This document shows positions 45,641 to 54,325 of a DNA stretch of 64,000 nt, in pieces (positions within the stretch are counted from its first letter, which is position 1; the number at the start of each line of letters is the position of its first letter). Under the pieces are notes generated by a model, which was given only the letters and a program-made list of their open reading frames with translations, searched no databases and had not been told where the DNA came from. The DNA comes from Methylococcus geothermalis. Its GTDB lineage: Bacteria; Pseudomonadota; Gammaproteobacteria; Methylococcales; Methylococcaceae. The position numbers were made by a program, and so were the translations under genes. The stretch lies in the NCBI RefSeq assembly GCF_012769535.1, contig NZ_CP046565.1:746434-810433 (forward strand), read 5' to 3'.

Positions 45641-46000
45641 TCACGGCTTGACGAATTGCCGTCCGGACAGGTCCATGCAGATGTCTTCGTAGTAATCGTA
45701 GTCGTGGGCGCAGGCGATGCAGCGACCCCGACAGGCATATTCCATGTTGTTGCAGATCAGGGCCGCCTGCTGATTGCTGTGCACGGTGACGTTCCCGATC
45801 TGCTCGAGGTTGTAGCCGTCGCCCCAGCGCTCCACCCGGTAGCACTGCACCTGGATGGGGTTGTCCGCTTCGTCTTCCCATTCTTCCCAGGCCTGGACGC
45901 TGGAAGCGGCACCCAGCGCGAGCACGACCGCCATGCCCAGGCGAAGCAGAAAACCCGCGGTGCCGGCACGGCGCGATTGGGTCGAATTCTCCACGTTCAT
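45641..46000 (-). CDS. Small secreted cysteine-rich protein
   Basis: A 119-residue protein with a signal peptide (residues 1-37, ending VQA before WEEW). The mature part has seven cysteines (VQCYRVERWGDGYNLEQIG, LICNNMEYACRGRCIACAHD and DICMD in order) and many aromatic residues. The start at 46000 has AAGGAG eight bases upstream. No family is recognised. It lies 17 bases downstream of another secreted cysteine-rich gene, so the pair is probably one operon. Confidence 0.7.
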   Translation of the reverse strand: MNVENSTQSRRAGTAGFLLRLGMAVVLALGAASSVQAWEEWEDEADNPIQVQCYRVERWGDGYNLEQIGNVTVHSNQQAALICNNMEYACRGRCIACAHDYDYYEDICMDLSGRQFVKP

Positions 46001-46017
46001 GCGCTGACTCCTTGGAT

Positions 46018-46440
46018 TCAGTGGGGTTTCGACCGGCCGCCAGCCTTGCGCGCGGCAGCCAGCACGTCCTTGCAGGCGGAGGAAACCTGGCGGTGATGCT
46101 CTTTCAGGCAGTTCGCCACCCGCCCCTTGCCCGGCCGAACGTCCTTGCACAGGCGCTCGACATCGGCCCCGCAGGCGGCCTGTATCTCCCGATGCCTGGC
46201 GAGAGAGGCTTCCAGGCCCGACTGGCATGCCGGCGAGAGCTGCGCCTTGTGCTCCTTCAGGCAATTCTGTATGCGTCCGCCGCCGATGCGGAGGTTTTTG
46301 CAGTATTTGGCGATTTCATCCGAGCAGGGCAGCGGATGTGGCGCCGCGTTGCCCGGGTTTGCCCAAGCGCTTGCCAGAACGATAAGCAATGCGACGTACT
46401 TCAGCCTGCCGAGGCCGGTTTTGCTTGCGATCGTACGCAT
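46018..46440 (-). CDS. Secreted protein with cysteine-rich GLG1-type repeats
   Basis: A 140-residue protein with a signal peptide (about residues 1-32, ending GNA). Two copies follow of a repeat C-x5-YC/LC..GxGR..NCLKEH..LS..C, the pattern of the cysteine-rich GLG1 repeat. Each repeat has four cysteines expected to form two disulfides in the periplasm. The role is unknown; such repeats are seen in small exported bacterial proteins. First of a two-gene minus-strand unit, divergent from the 46681 gene. Confidence 0.75.
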   Translation of the reverse strand: MRTIASKTGLGRLKYVALLIVLASAWANPGNAAPHPLPCSDEIAKYCKNLRIGGGRIQNCLKEHKAQLSPACQSGLEASLARHREIQAACGADVERLCKDVRPGKGRVANCLKEHHRQVSSACKDVLAAARKAGGRSKPH

Positions 46441-46680
46441 GGTGTTCCGTCTCCTTAAAGTGCGGGTCCAGATGTTGAAAACAGGGATGCCGCCGGCCGC
46501 TGCTCCGGAAAGACGCTACAATCCCTGTGTGACCATATCATGTCGTAGATGGGCGACGCGCGGCGCCCAAAAACCCCACTATGCGCCTCGTTCCCCCGCC
46601 TCGGCAAGTACGGTGTACGTTGACATCCGCCGGGCATCGGGCCATAAAATCACCTCAGCCGAAGCGTGGAGGGTATGTTG

Positions 46681-46968
46681 ATGGAACCGGATTATGAAGC
46701 GCTTGGCCGCTATTACGCGAGCCTGGAGACGTTCAACGAACTCTCGTCCAAGCGCCATCGCCTTTCCGGCGAGTTGTGCCGGATGCTCAGCCACAGCATG
46801 GAGCGGAACAATGACGTTCTGACGCTGTTCGATCACAAGACCGCGCGCATGCTGCTGGAAGACATCATCGCCCTGAACGCCCATCTGATCCAGGTGGCCG
46901 AACACATCAACCGGCACGCCGCCGAATGCGGCAAACCCAAAATCCGTACGCTCTATCGTAAGGGCTGA
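46681..46968 (+). CDS. Small protein of unknown function
   Basis: A 95-residue cytoplasmic protein, MEPDYEALGRYYASLETFN at its start and predicted mainly helical. The ATG at 46681 is chosen because GGAGGG at 46668-46673 is seven bases upstream; an in-frame ATG at 46675 would be only one base from it. No domain is recognised. It lies 27 bases before a ferredoxin gene and is probably cotranscribed, so a redox link is possible. Confidence 0.65.
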   Translation: MEPDYEALGRYYASLETFNELSSKRHRLSGELCRMLSHSMERNNDVLTLFDHKTARMLLEDIIALNAHLIQVAEHINRHAAECGKPKIRTLYRKG

Positions 46969-47259
<291 letters not shown>

Positions 47260-47356
47260 CCGTCTCCCCCGGCAAGGCCCGGCCTTTCACATGGTGGTAA
47301 CGGTCGGCCGCTATGGGGGGCTTCCCAAGCGAATCGAAGCAGGGAGCCTCTCTGCC

Positions 47357-47557
47357 ATGTCGGATTCCAGCGCCATCGAGGCGGGAGCAGGCCACGGCCA
47401 TCCCGATCTCGACGCCCGGGTTCGGGTGCTCGCCCGGCGCTTCCCGCCCTATCATCGCGATTCTCCCTGCCTCGCCATCCTCGACCGCTTTCTGCGCGAT
47501 CCCGCGCTGGCGGCGGCGTCCTGTTCCCCGAACACGATACGACGGCCGAAGGCCTGA
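47357..47557 (+). pseudogene. Short open frame of unknown origin, probable remnant
   Basis: A 66-codon frame, MSDSSAIEAGAGHGHPDL at its start, running into the GGDEF remnant in a different frame. It resembles no known protein. It lies between the ferredoxin and cobU with a decayed signalling gene, so it is best read as part of a deletion scar; a small real gene cannot be excluded. Confidence 0.35.
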
Positions 47558-47870
47558 TGCGCAAGGCCGACGCGGCCATGGACCACGCCAAGCGCGAAGG
47601 GCATAACCGGCTCGCGCTGTTCACGGAGGCGATGAATTCGACCGGGGTCGAGCGTGTCACGCGCGAGTCATGTCTGAATACGGCGCGGGAAAAGGGAGCG
47701 TTCGACTGCCATTTCCAGCCCCAGATGGCGACGGCGGACAACCGCATCGTCGGGGTTCAGGTGCTGCTGCGCTGGATCAGTCCCGCGCTGGGGGTGGTGC
47801 CTCCGCCGAACTTCGTCCGCGGTCCCGGCCTGGCGGAGCGCTTACAATGGGCCATGCGGCGGGCATGGCC
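47513..47870 (+). pseudogene. Remnant of a GGDEF-EAL protein
   Basis: One open frame shows the end of a GGDEF domain (LFPEHDTTAEGLMRKADAAM then [12 protein letters not shown]) followed by the start of an EAL domain ([20 protein letters not shown] then [10 protein letters not shown]). The GGDEF active site and all later parts of EAL, including its catalytic residues, are missing, and no proper start is present. The frame stays open into cobU. It is the trace of a cyclic-di-GMP enzyme gene lost by deletion. Confidence 0.75.
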
Positions 47871-47895
47871 GCCGGATCGGAAAAAAGACGAACGC

Positions 47896-48411
47896 ATGAA
47901 GGAATTGATACTGGGAGGCGCGCGCTCGGGGAAAAGCCGCCACGCCGAGCAGCGCGCCGTGTTGTCGGGGCTGGATGTCGTGTATGTCGCGACCGCCGTG
48001 GCGGGCGATGCCGAAATGGCGGCGCGTATCGGCGGCCACCGGGCGAGGCGTCCCGAATCCTGGCTGACCGTGGAGGAGCCGCTGGCACTGGCCGCCCGCC
48101 TGGAAGACAACGCCGGCCCCGGCCGCTTCGTCCTGGTGGACTGCCTGACGCTCTGGCTCGGCAATCTGCTGGCCGAGGGCGAGGACGTGTTCCGGCGCGA
48201 ACGGCAGGCGCTGCTGCAGGTGCTGCCGGGGTTGGCGGGCCCGGTCTGCCTCGTAAGCAACGAAGTCGGCCACGGCATCGTGCCCGCCAATCCGCTGGCG
48301 CGCCGCTTCGTCGACGAGGCGGGCTGGCTGCATCAGGAACTCGCCGCCCTCTGCGACCGGGTGGTGTGGATGGCCGCCGGCCTGCCCCTCCTGCTGAAGG
48401 GGGCCTCATGA
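47896..48411 (+). CDS. cobU: Adenosylcobinamide kinase/guanylyltransferase
   Basis: A 171-residue bifunctional enzyme that phosphorylates adenosylcobinamide and converts it to adenosylcobinamide-GDP. The P-loop is [12 protein letters not shown] at the very N-terminus, and GHRARRP and [11 protein letters not shown] are family signatures. The start MKELILGG at 47896 is taken from the family; the open frame continues upstream into the GGDEF-EAL remnant by chance. It overlaps cobT by four bases. First gene of cobUTCS. Confidence 0.95.
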   Translation: MKELILGGARSGKSRHAEQRAVLSGLDVVYVATAVAGDAEMAARIGGHRARRPESWLTVEEPLALAARLEDNAGPGRFVLVDCLTLWLGNLLAEGEDVFRRERQALLQVLPGLAGPVCLVSNEVGHGIVPANPLARRFVDEAGWLHQELAALCDRVVWMAAGLPLLLKGAS

Positions 48412-49448
48412 GCTGGATCGTCCCCGCTATCGCGCCGCCCTGCGCCGAAGCCTTCCGCCGAGCCTTGCAGCGCCAGGCCGAACTCACCAAACCGCCGGGA
48501 TCGCTGGGACGACTGGAGCAGCTGGCGGCGCGCCTTGCAGCCATGCAGGCGAGCTGGCGTCCGTCGCTGGACCGGGTCTGGATCAGCGTGTTCGCCGCCG
48601 ACCATGGCGTCGCCGAGGAGGGCGTTTCCGCCTATCCCCCGTCGGTCACCCGGGAGATGGGCCGTGTGTTCGTGGCGGGAGGCGCCGCCATCAGCGTATT
48701 GGCGCGGCAGATCGGCGCGGTGCTGGAGGTGGTCGACGCCGGCGTGGCCGAGCCGCTCGCCAGCCCCGGCATCATCGACGCCCGCGCCGGCAGCGGCACC
48801 GCCAACTTCACCCGCGCCGCCGCCATGTCGGCATCCCAGCGCGACCGGGCGCTGGCGGCTGGCGCGGAAGCGGTCATGCGCGCAAGGCGCTACGGCGCGC
48901 AGCTTTTCATCGGCGGCGAAATGGGCATCGCCAATACCACCTCCGCCGCGGCGTTGGCCTGCGCCCTGCTCGGCGTCGGGCCGGACCGGCTGGCCGGTCC
49001 CGGCACCGGGCTCGACGGCGCCGGCATCCGCCACAAATGCGAGGTGATCGAAACGGCCTTGCGGCTGCATGGGGAAGCCCTGTGCGATCCGGCGGATATC
49101 CTCCGCCGCCTGGGGGGATTCGAGATCGCCGCGCTGACCGGCGCCTATCTGACCGCCGCCGCGGCCTCGATTCCGGTGCTGGTGGACGGTTTCATCGCGA
49201 CGGTCGCCGCCCTGTTGGCGGTCCGCATGCAGCCGGCCTGCGCGGACTGGTTCCTCTATGCCCACCGTTCGGCCGAGCCGGGCCATCGGCTGGTGCTGGA
49301 AGCGCTGGGCGGGGAGCCGCTGATCGATCTGGGCATGCGGCTGGGCGAAGGCAGCGGGGCGGCGGTGGCCGTGCCGCTCTTGCGGGCGGCCTGTGCCCTG
49401 CACAACGAGATGGCCACCTTCGCCGAGGCCGGGGTGTCGGGCGGATGA
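48408..49448 (+). CDS. cobT: Nicotinate-nucleotide-dimethylbenzimidazole phosphoribosyltransferase
   Basis: A 346-residue enzyme that makes alpha-ribazole phosphate from dimethylbenzimidazole and nicotinate mononucleotide, giving the lower ligand of cobalamin. Family signatures are [43 protein letters not shown] and the C-terminal [13 protein letters not shown], which holds the catalytic glutamate region. It overlaps cobU and cobC by four bases each. Confidence 0.96.
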   Translation: MSWIVPAIAPPCAEAFRRALQRQAELTKPPGSLGRLEQLAARLAAMQASWRPSLDRVWISVFAADHGVAEEGVSAYPPSVTREMGRVFVAGGAAISVLARQIGAVLEVVDAGVAEPLASPGIIDARAGSGTANFTRAAAMSASQRDRALAAGAEAVMRARRYGAQLFIGGEMGIANTTSAAALACALLGVGPDRLAGPGTGLDGAGIRHKCEVIETALRLHGEALCDPADILRRLGGFEIAALTGAYLTAAAASIPVLVDGFIATVAALLAVRMQPACADWFLYAHRSAEPGHRLVLEALGGEPLIDLGMRLGEGSGAAVAVPLLRAACALHNEMATFAEAGVSGG

Positions 49449-50038
49449 GCCGCGTCACCATCGATCTGCTGCGCCACGGCGAGGTCGATGGCGGCCTGTG
49501 CCTGGGCCGGGGATGCGACGTTCCCCTCGATGCCCGGGGCTGGTCGCAGCTGCGGGCGATGCTGCCGGAGCGTCCGCCCTGGACCGGCATCGCCACATCA
49601 CCCCTCCTGCGGTGTGCCGAATTCGCCGGCGAGCTGGCCGGGCGGCTCGGCCTGGAGCTCCGGATCGACGAGCGCTTCAGCGAACTGGGCTTCGGCGAAT
49701 GGGAAGGGCGGCCCTGGTCGGAATTGTACGAGCGGCACGGCGAGCCATTGTTGGACTTCCAGCGCCGTCCGGACTGCAATCCTGCGCCCGGCGGCGAGCA
49801 TTACCCCGATTTCGAGTCCCGCGTGGCCGCGGCCTGGGAGGACTTGCTGGGCCTGCCCGGCGAGCGGCACTGGCTGGTGGTGACCCACGCCGGCCCCATC
49901 CGCGCCATCCTGCGCCGGGTGCTGGAATTCCCCGCGAGCCGCCTGTTCGGGATCGACGTCCCCCATGCCTGTCTGAGCCGCATCGTCCGCGACGGCGAGG
50001 ATGCGCCGCGGCTGGTGTTCCACGGTGGCCAGCCTTGA
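49445..50038 (+). CDS. cobC: Alpha-ribazole phosphatase, histidine phosphatase family
   Basis: A 197-residue histidine phosphatase that removes the phosphate from alpha-ribazole phosphate or adenosylcobalamin phosphate. The catalytic RHGE motif lies near the N-terminus ([11 protein letters not shown]), the second histidine is in [11 protein letters not shown], and [12 protein letters not shown] is typical of CobC. It overlaps cobT by four bases and cobS by four (TTGA). Confidence 0.92.
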   Translation: MSRVTIDLLRHGEVDGGLCLGRGCDVPLDARGWSQLRAMLPERPPWTGIATSPLLRCAEFAGELAGRLGLELRIDERFSELGFGEWEGRPWSELYERHGEPLLDFQRRPDCNPAPGGEHYPDFESRVAAAWEDLLGLPGERHWLVVTHAGPIRAILRRVLEFPASRLFGIDVPHACLSRIVRDGEDAPRLVFHGGQP

Positions 50039-50781
50039 ACCTCTCGGCTTTCTGGCTGGCGGTGCAGTTCCTGACCCGTCTGCCGGTGCCTCGCGCTGTG
50101 GATTTCTCCCCGCGCGCTGTGGGCCGGTCGGTCGTGTTCTATCCCGCGGTGGGGCTCTTGATCGGCACGATGCTGCTGGCCGTCCGGCTGCTGCTGGAGG
50201 ATGCCGGGCCCGCGCTGGCTTCGGCCTTGGTATTGCTGGTCTGGGTGCTCGTCACTGGCGGGCTGCATATCGATGGCCTTGCCGACAGCGCCGACGCCTG
50301 GGCGGGCGGCCACGGCGATGCGGAGCGCAGCCTGGAAATCATGAAGGACCCGCGCTCCGGGCCGATCGCCGTCGCCGCCGTCGTCCTGCTGCTGCTGGTG
50401 AAATTCGGCGCCATCGCCGAGCTTGCCGGCGGACTGCCGCTGCTCATCGCCCCGCTGGCCGCGCGCGGCCTGGTTCCGGCCCTCCTGATCACCACACCCT
50501 ATGTGCGCAAAGGCGGGTTGGGCAGCCCCTTGGCGGAGCATCTGCCGCGGCGGCCGGCCCTCTTCGCCGTGCTGTTCGCGGCGGCGGCGACGCTGGCCGC
50601 GCTCGGGCCCTGGCCGCTACTCGTGGTCGCGGCGGTCGCCTGGATACTGCGGGCCATGATGCAGCGGCGCCTCGGCGGCTGCACCGGCGATACCCTCGGC
50701 GCCAGCATCGAGATCGCCGAAGCCGCGGTGATGGTGGCCGCCGCGCTGGGATCACAGCCCCCCCATTGCCCGACTTTCTGA
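50035..50781 (+). CDS. cobS: Adenosylcobinamide-GDP ribazoletransferase
   Basis: A 248-residue inner-membrane enzyme that joins adenosylcobinamide-GDP and alpha-ribazole to finish cobalamin. Signatures are FLTRLPVP, the acidic motif GGLHIDGLADSADAWAGG cut at DGLADSADA, and DPRSGPIAV. The start is taken as TTG at 50035, which overlaps the cobC stop; this keeps the conserved [17 protein letters not shown] start. Last gene of cobUTCS. No corrin-ring synthesis genes are in the window. Confidence 0.94.
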   Translation: MNLSAFWLAVQFLTRLPVPRAVDFSPRAVGRSVVFYPAVGLLIGTMLLAVRLLLEDAGPALASALVLLVWVLVTGGLHIDGLADSADAWAGGHGDAERSLEIMKDPRSGPIAVAAVVLLLLVKFGAIAELAGGLPLLIAPLAARGLVPALLITTPYVRKGGLGSPLAEHLPRRPALFAVLFAAAATLAALGPWPLLVVAAVAWILRAMMQRRLGGCTGDTLGASIEIAEAAVMVAAALGSQPPHCPTF

Positions 50782-51276
50782 GCGGCGTTGATGGCGGGAG
50801 GCAGGAAGATCGGCGAAGCGTCGCCACGGCGATGAACACTTGAATCGGGTTCCCGCGCCAGAAGGGTTTGCGGCAGCAAGGCCGCGCCACAGCGTAACCA
50901 AAGAAAAAGCCGCCCGACTGCCGCGAGCGCCCCGAGCGTCAAAGCCGCCTCTCGACGGGCCATTCCCGGCAAAAGCCTTGGGACCGGAGGTTGCGCCCGG
51001 AACTCACCGGCCTCCGAACGTCGATGACGAAAGCTTCGTGGGTGACGTTACGCCAAGAGAAGCGCGGCCCTCGGAGAGGACGGGCTGCTTTGGCGCCAAG
51101 GCGCCGTGGCGTGCCGCCAGGGTCTCGCAGACGGATCGGTTCGGTGGGAGGGGCCAGCCTGTGATGCAATCCGGATCCGTCTATCTTGGCGGGAAGGGAT
51201 GATAGACCGAAGGATGGACCAAGAATGCCGAGGCACGTTGGCAAGCTCCAGGCGGCATGATAGAAAGCCGGGAAAG
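50782..51276. other. Gene-free stretch before the insertion sequence
   Basis: Nearly 500 bases with no credible gene on either strand; the open frames here show no recognisable protein and no good ribosome site. No tRNA or strong terminator is seen. It probably represents an intergenic or decayed region left of the IS element. Confidence 0.5.
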
Positions 51277-51281
51277 ATGAA
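51277..51281. repeat. Left target-site duplication of the IS element
   Basis: ATGAA at 51277-51281 is repeated exactly at 52770-52774, directly outside both inverted repeats. A five-base duplication agrees with IS1380-type transposition. Confidence 0.8.
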
Positions 51282-52769
51282 CCCAAATTGTCCATTAGCC
51301 ATTTTGCAGCCCCGGGATGAAGGGGGGAGCGGAGGCATTGGCCCAGAGGCCGGCGAACCAGGCGCGTTTTTTACGTGGCACGGACAGCATCAAACGATGC
51401 TGGCTGGTATCTTGATGCCACGCGCCACCGATGGCGAGCACCAGGCCGTGCAGGGTGGACAGCGTATGCTGAATCCGGGAGCGCAAGACGGCCTGCCGAA
51501 ACAGGCTCATCAGGTTGTAGGCGAGCATGGCAAAGCCCAGTGCGGCTTCCGTGGCCCAGAAGTCGCGCATGTTGAACGCATCAAGTCCGAAGTCGGCTTT
51601 CAGTTCCTTGATCCGGTTCTCACAGTCCGCTCGTCCCCGATAGGTGCGCCAGACCTCCACCATCGGCAGATCAAGCGTGGTCACGAAGGCTCCATAGCGC
51701 CAGCCCTGAATGTCCGGATCGTCGGCGAACAACGACAGCGTCTTGCCCGGCGCCGTTTTGCGCTTGACCGATTGACGCACCACGATCAAGCGCCGTTCAC
51801 TCTGCCAGCCTGCCGCGTGGTAGCGCAGTTCGGTCAGTTCCAGCCCAGTTTCCAGCGCCCACCAGCCGGTGGCCTGATAGATCGTCCGTTGCAGCGGCTG
51901 GGTCAGCCGGGCTGCGATGATGTAGGGAATCCGTTTGCCTTCCAGGGCCGACAGGATGGCCTCGTCGAAGAAGCCGCTATCGGCACGCAGCAGGCCAACG
52001 GCCTTGTCGCCCAGATGGTGCAGGGTCGATTCGAGAAATGGCAGGATGTTGTTGGCGCTGTGCGCATTGCCCGGCCGCAGCCAGAAGTTGGCCACCATGC
52101 GCGCTTCGGCAACAAAGGCCAGCAGCGGGTGATGGCTGGCCCGACCGTGCCGGTTGGGATTGTAGCCACGCGCCGCCCCTTCCTGCTCGCCGTTGCGGGT
52201 GATGACCGTCGAATCCACGTCGAGCGTCACCTGCTTCAAGGCGCTGATCTTGCCAAAGAACCAGCGGTAGGCCTCGGCCTGCACCCGTTCGTTGGTGAGC
52301 ATGTCAAAGCGGCCAAACAGGCGCATGATGGCCTTGTGGCCAGCAGCACGTGCCCAGCCAAACAGCCGCACCAGCGTGCTGTCCATGCGCACCGTTTCGG
52401 CATGCGCGAAGCGGCAGGCGCCGCACCAGATCGAGACGATGAACTGCTCGATCAGTTGCAGCGGCGCATAGCCCCGGTTCGACTTCGGCTCGGGCAATCC
52501 CCAGCGCGCCGCTGCTTCCCGAAATCCCATGCTGTCAAGCATCTGCTTGAACAGCGCCAAACCACCCCAGGCCGTCACCTCACGGTGGCTGAAACTGACC
52601 GAAAATCCCTCTCCCTGTAGCACAGAACCCGCCATGAGCACCACCTATCCCAATGATCCACAAAAGATTTCTCTAATGACCGCCATTAGAAACCGTCTCG
52701 CCCAAACGCCGATACGCCCGCCAATAGCTTGCATCAAAATCAGGAAAAAATGGCTAATGGATTATTTGG
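51282..52769 (-). mobile_element. Intact IS1380-family-like insertion sequence
   Basis: A 1488-base element. Terminal inverted repeats of 24 bases lie at 51282-51305 and 52746-52769, with two mismatches and the shared core TCCATTAGCCATTTT. A five-base target duplication ATGAA flanks it. One full-length transposase gene fills the minus strand. The intact ends, undamaged gene and exact duplication point to a recent insertion. Family assignment rests on transposase appearance, repeat pattern and duplication length. Confidence 0.88.
51295..52644 (-). CDS. DDE transposase, IS1380 family-like
   Basis: A 449-residue transposase. The DDE catalytic fold is indicated by TLDVDSTVI (first Asp), GLLRADSGFFDEAIL (second Asp) and YRGRADCENRIKELKADFG, which carries the final Glu region. 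This is the pattern of DDE_Tnp_1 proteins of the IS1380 group. Its stop lies inside the left inverted repeat and its start about 100 bases inside the right one. It catalyses cut-and-paste movement of the element. The start could also be MAGSVLQGEGF, at 52632. Confidence 0.85.
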   Translation of the reverse strand: MVLMAGSVLQGEGFSVSFSHREVTAWGGLALFKQMLDSMGFREAAARWGLPEPKSNRGYAPLQLIEQFIVSIWCGACRFAHAETVRMDSTLVRLFGWARAAGHKAIMRLFGRFDMLTNERVQAEAYRWFFGKISALKQVTLDVDSTVITRNGEQEGAARGYNPNRHGRASHHPLLAFVAEARMVANFWLRPGNAHSANNILPFLESTLHHLGDKAVGLLRADSGFFDEAILSALEGKRIPYIIAARLTQPLQRTIYQATGWWALETGLELTELRYHAAGWQSERRLIVVRQSVKRKTAPGKTLSLFADDPDIQGWRYGAFVTTLDLPMVEVWRTYRGRADCENRIKELKADFGLDAFNMRDFWATEAALGFAMLAYNLMSLFRQAVLRSRIQHTLSTLHGLVLAIGGAWHQDTSQHRLMLSVPRKKRAWFAGLWANASAPPFIPGLQNG

Positions 52770-52774
52770 GATGA
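52770..52774. repeat. Right target-site duplication of the IS element
   Basis: Second copy of ATGAA immediately outside the right inverted repeat; it matches 51277-51281. Confidence 0.8.
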
Positions 52775-52809
52775 ACGGAAACTATTCAATTACTTGTTAG
52801 GCCTCACAA

Positions 52810-53637
52810 ATGCCGCCCGATCCCCTCAACATCCACATCGACCTAGTCGCGCTGCAAGCCACCTTCTTTCGTCGCCTGCAGCATCAGCTCGACATGACTA
52901 AAGTGCTACAAGTCGGCTGCGAGAGAGTGACAGCCGAGCAGGTGGCAGAGCAACGAGAGTTTGGCGCTTTCGTACCCGCAAACGGCGCCCAGCTCACCCA
53001 CGACGAAGCCAAGACAGAGGCCCAGGATTGGCTGCTACGGGGATTCCTTCGAGACGCGATCGAGGGAGCAGGCCTGTTTCTGGATGAGTGCCTCCAAGTC
53101 TGCGAGGTACTCCCATTGGCGGCAAAGGGTTGCGCGAAGGCTGCCGAGCTTCACCGCGTCTTCCACGACCTTCCCCGCACGAATCACAAACTGCACTTTC
53201 CGCAGAAACTCGAGAAACTTGAACGACAGTTCGGAATAGCCACTCGCTTCAACGCGAACATCTTGAGTCTGAACAAGGCTCGCACATGTGTAGTCCACAG
53301 ACTTGGCGTGGTATCCACTCTCGATGTTGATGAAACGGGGGCTCTAAAGATCACCTTCCAGCACGCAAAGTTCGTTGCTCGCGGCCAAGAGACCGGCCAG
53401 GAACTTGTTATTGACCGACCGGGCATAGTGACCACGGAAGACTCAATGCTGGAACTACACTTCGTTGACAGCGAGCGTCACTTCAAGATTGGCGAACGGG
53501 TTCGCTTGCAGGCTCACGAGTTGTACGACACGATCATTACTCTTTGGCGATTCGGCCTTACCGCCGCGCGGGCGATAGAGGCATATGGCAGGTCGCTTGG
53601 AATACAGTTTCCTCCGTCGCCGAGCGAGACCTACTAA
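52810..53637 (+). CDS. Orphan protein of unknown function, probably acquired
   Basis: A 275-residue cytoplasmic protein. It starts MPPDPLNIHIDLVALQ and is rich in charged helices, with no domain I can name. Base composition is visibly lower in GC than the neighbours, and codons such as AGA, CTA and ACT occur that flanking genes avoid. It lies between an IS element and a group II intron fragment, with no functional neighbour. Its start has no strong ribosome site. The setting suggests horizontal acquisition; a defence or toxin role would be only a guess. Confidence 0.6.
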   Translation: MPPDPLNIHIDLVALQATFFRRLQHQLDMTKVLQVGCERVTAEQVAEQREFGAFVPANGAQLTHDEAKTEAQDWLLRGFLRDAIEGAGLFLDECLQVCEVLPLAAKGCAKAAELHRVFHDLPRTNHKLHFPQKLEKLERQFGIATRFNANILSLNKARTCVVHRLGVVSTLDVDETGALKITFQHAKFVARGQETGQELVIDRPGIVTTEDSMLELHFVDSERHFKIGERVRLQAHELYDTIITLWRFGLTAARAIEAYGRSLGIQFPPSPSETY

Positions 53638-53663
53638 GTTTCAACAAAGTAATGTCACGTACA

Positions 53664-53695
53664 CCCATCTCCCTCTGGGAGAGGGACGGGGTGAG
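53664..53695. repeat. REP-like intergenic hairpin
   Basis: Inner arms TCCCTCT (53672-53678) and AGAGGGA (53682-53688), with outer arms CACCC and GGGTG. The CTCCCTCTGGGAGAGGG core is a type of repeat scattered between genes in many proteobacteria. Copy number in this genome is not visible from the window. Confidence 0.5.
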
Positions 53696-53732
53696 GGAGG
53701 CTCGTATATGGCTACTTTCTTAACTCTTAGTA

Positions 53733-54135
53733 ATCGGGTGACCGGGGGCTTCTAACCCCCGGTCCCCACACCACCCGGCGTGCGGGTCCGCACCGGGCGG
53801 TTCACGAGAAGGGAGCACACGACGATGTCAGGCGTAGCCATGGGCCTTCATCCACAGGGCGCGGACGGAAATGAGCCCTTGGCGTTTCAACCAATCGTTG
53901 GTCATCCCGGTCTGGGTCGCCAGCGTCCGCGACAGGCGCCAGTAGCTCTTGCTGCTGATCGCCGTCAGGATCGCCTGGCGTTTGCTCGTTCCCAGAGCCA
54001 ACAGGTTCTTGACCTTGGTGCGCACGTAGCGCCACTGTTTCCAGTAGCACATGCGCACCCGGCGCCGAAGCCAGTGGTCGAGTTCGGGGATCGGGCGATA
54101 GTAGTCCGAGATGCCAAAGCCCACGTAGGGCGGAA
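53733..54135 (-). mobile_element. 3' fragment of a group II intron
   Basis: On the minus strand, the end of an intron-encoded maturase is followed by a domain V-like hairpin (about 53769-53803, GAACCGCCCGGTGCGG and the complementary CCGGGTGGT arm). A domain VI-like hairpin follows (53733-53765, arms ACCGGGGG and CCCCCGGT), ending near GAT at 53733. The 5' part of the intron and most of its protein are absent, so it cannot move on its own. Confidence 0.75.
53828..54124 (-). pseudogene. C-terminal fragment of group II intron maturase
   Basis: About 98 codons with the C-terminal maturase pattern of intron-encoded reverse transcriptases: ELDHWLRRRVRMCYWKQWRY, KNLLALGTSKRQAILTA, and SYWRLSRTLATQTGMTNDW, ending with MKAHGYA. 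The reverse transcriptase core is missing. Upstream of GISDYY the frame continues as unrelated sequence (WKWRNRYRVPPY), which marks the truncation point near 54125. Confidence 0.8.
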
Positions 54136-54325
54136 CGCGATAGCGGTTCCGCCACTTCCAGGGCGTATACGGCGGATCGACCTGGCGGTCATCCTCCCTA
54201 TGGGTTCTATGATCGTCCGGGATGTTGCCAGGCGCGTTTGGACGGTGATCATGTTTTGCGCCGCGGCGGGGACAAACCAGGGATGGGCGCGGGCGCCCGA
54301 CCCAGGCTTCGATGGCGATGTGACA

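Noticed and set aside
47670-49448. 592-residue open frame starting at 47670
   Set aside because: Only its second half (cobT from 48408) is a real gene; the first part is an out-of-frame shadow of cobU.
52780-52810. GTTAGGC just before the orphan gene, resembling the core of an integron attC site
   Set aside because: The matching RYYYAAC half and an imperfect palindrome are not found either before the IS element or after the gene, and no integrase gene is present, so a cassette cannot be supported.
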